Source: an uncultured Bacteroidales bacterium (lineage in GTDB: Bacteria; Bacteroidota; Bacteroidia; Bacteroidales; Muribaculaceae). From it: a stretch of DNA of 14,734 nt. The stretch's first letter is position 1. Every line of letters begins with the position of its first letter. Below the pieces are notes generated by a model. That model ran no database searches, was not told the origin of the DNA, and worked only from the letters and a program-made list of their open reading frames with translations. Both the position numbers and the translations under genes were made by a program. Shown piece after piece: positions 14,408 to 14,734 of the stretch. The DNA lies in the NCBI GenBank assembly GCA_900549375.1, contig URNY01000060.1, positions 1 through 14,734 on the forward strand, read 5' to 3'.

Positions 14408-14734
14408 AGTTTAAGACAATATTCGACACTAAGCGTTTCGCACACAAAAAATCCCCGGCGCCGGAGAAGCTAACTCCCGAAGAGGAGTGTGAGCTCGATG
14501 GCAAATTGGAGGACATGCAACGCATTGACATAACGGTCGAAGAGAAGAAAGAGATTGATTCTCCCGGCGAAGAGGGTGTTGTAGTGACTGAAAAGACGGA
14601 AATCGAGATTCCCGAGAAGGGTGTGCTCCGAACGGAAAATCTAATAAAGAAATATGGTAAAAGAACTGTAGCCAACAATGTCTCCATAGATGTGACACAA
14701 GGGGAGATTGTCGGTTTGCTCGGTCCTAACGGAG
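14404..14734 (+). CDS. lptB: LptB-like LPS-export ABC ATPase with acidic N-terminal extension (partial)
   Basis: The 110 visible codons run off the right edge. From about residue 74 the sequence is LptB-like: VLRTENLIKKYGKRTVANNV, then IDVTQGEIVGLLGPNG, which is the start of Walker A. LptB powers lipopolysaccharide extraction from the inner membrane with LptFG. Ahead of the ATPase domain lies an extension of about 73 residues that is rich in Glu, Asp and Lys, of low complexity and without hydrophobic segments. Usual LptB proteins begin almost directly at the L-x-A-x-N-L strand. The ATG at 14404 is supported by the ATGA overlap with udk; another in-frame ATG (codon 38, 14515) would still leave an extension. 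Another ABC ATPase of the same subfamily cannot be excluded because the signature region is outside the window. Confidence 0.8.
   Translation, partial: MKFKTIFDTKRFAHKKSPAPEKLTPEEECELDGKLEDMQRIDITVEEKKEIDSPGEEGVVVTEKTEIEIPEKGVLRTENLIKKYGKRTVANNVSIDVTQGEIVGLLGPNG

Overview
The window is an ordinary chromosomal, housekeeping-rich segment of a Bacteroidota genome, most likely order Bacteroidales. A Muribaculaceae-like gut commensal is my best guess, by inference only. Supporting signs are moderate GC, start codons without strong Shine-Dalgarno sequences, -7 boxes of the form TAnnTTTG (the Bacteroidota primary sigma factor consensus) in front of the transcription units, and protein families typical of the group: an AspT/YidE-type transporter with RCK_C domains, NspC, a secreted GH84 glycosidase, and a two-gene MlaE/MlaF unit. 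I see no prophage, insertion sequence, CRISPR array, tRNA or rRNA. No stretch over 300 bases lacks a gene.

Layout, seven transcription units. (1) The 5' part of alaS runs leftward off the window edge. (2) Divergent from it is an M23 peptidase-merR pair (420-1758). (3) Convergent with merR is a leftward AspT-family transporter (1855-3546); a 12-bp perfect dyad serves as terminator between the two. (4) A four-gene leftward operon (8532 to 3709) encodes an S1/P1 secreted nuclease, a small PD-(D/E)XK HsdR-N-like protein, a UvrD/PcrA helicase and carboxynorspermidine decarboxylase; its genes overlap or nearly abut, and a hairpin with a T tract ends it. (5) Divergent from it is lipA-GH84-lipB (8681-12054). 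(6) mlaE-mlaF (13582 to 12057) converges on lipB with a 2-nt gap. (7) Divergent from mlaE is udk plus the 5' part of an lptB-like ABC ATPase (13790 to the window end).

The genes group into envelope maintenance (M23 peptidase, MlaEF lipid transport, LptB lipopolysaccharide export), lipoic acid synthesis (LipB octanoyl transfer, LipA sulfur insertion), nucleic-acid metabolism (UvrD, S1/P1 nuclease, HsdR-N protein, uridine kinase) and polyamine synthesis (NspC). A secreted hexosaminidase sits inside the lipoate operon.

The most striking non-coding structure is a 40-bp near-perfect palindrome at 373-412 between alaS and the M23 gene. It is a symmetric two-way promoter: on each strand an ATTG is followed after exactly 20 nt by a TAnnTTTG box, and the -33 of one strand overlaps the -7 of the other. 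Its core dyad lies in the promoter spacer, where MerR-type regulators bind, and a merR gene is the second gene of one of the two units. I did not find a wholly new multigene system; this promoter, the helicase-nuclease operon, the GH84 insertion and the acidic N-terminal extension on LptB are the best leads.
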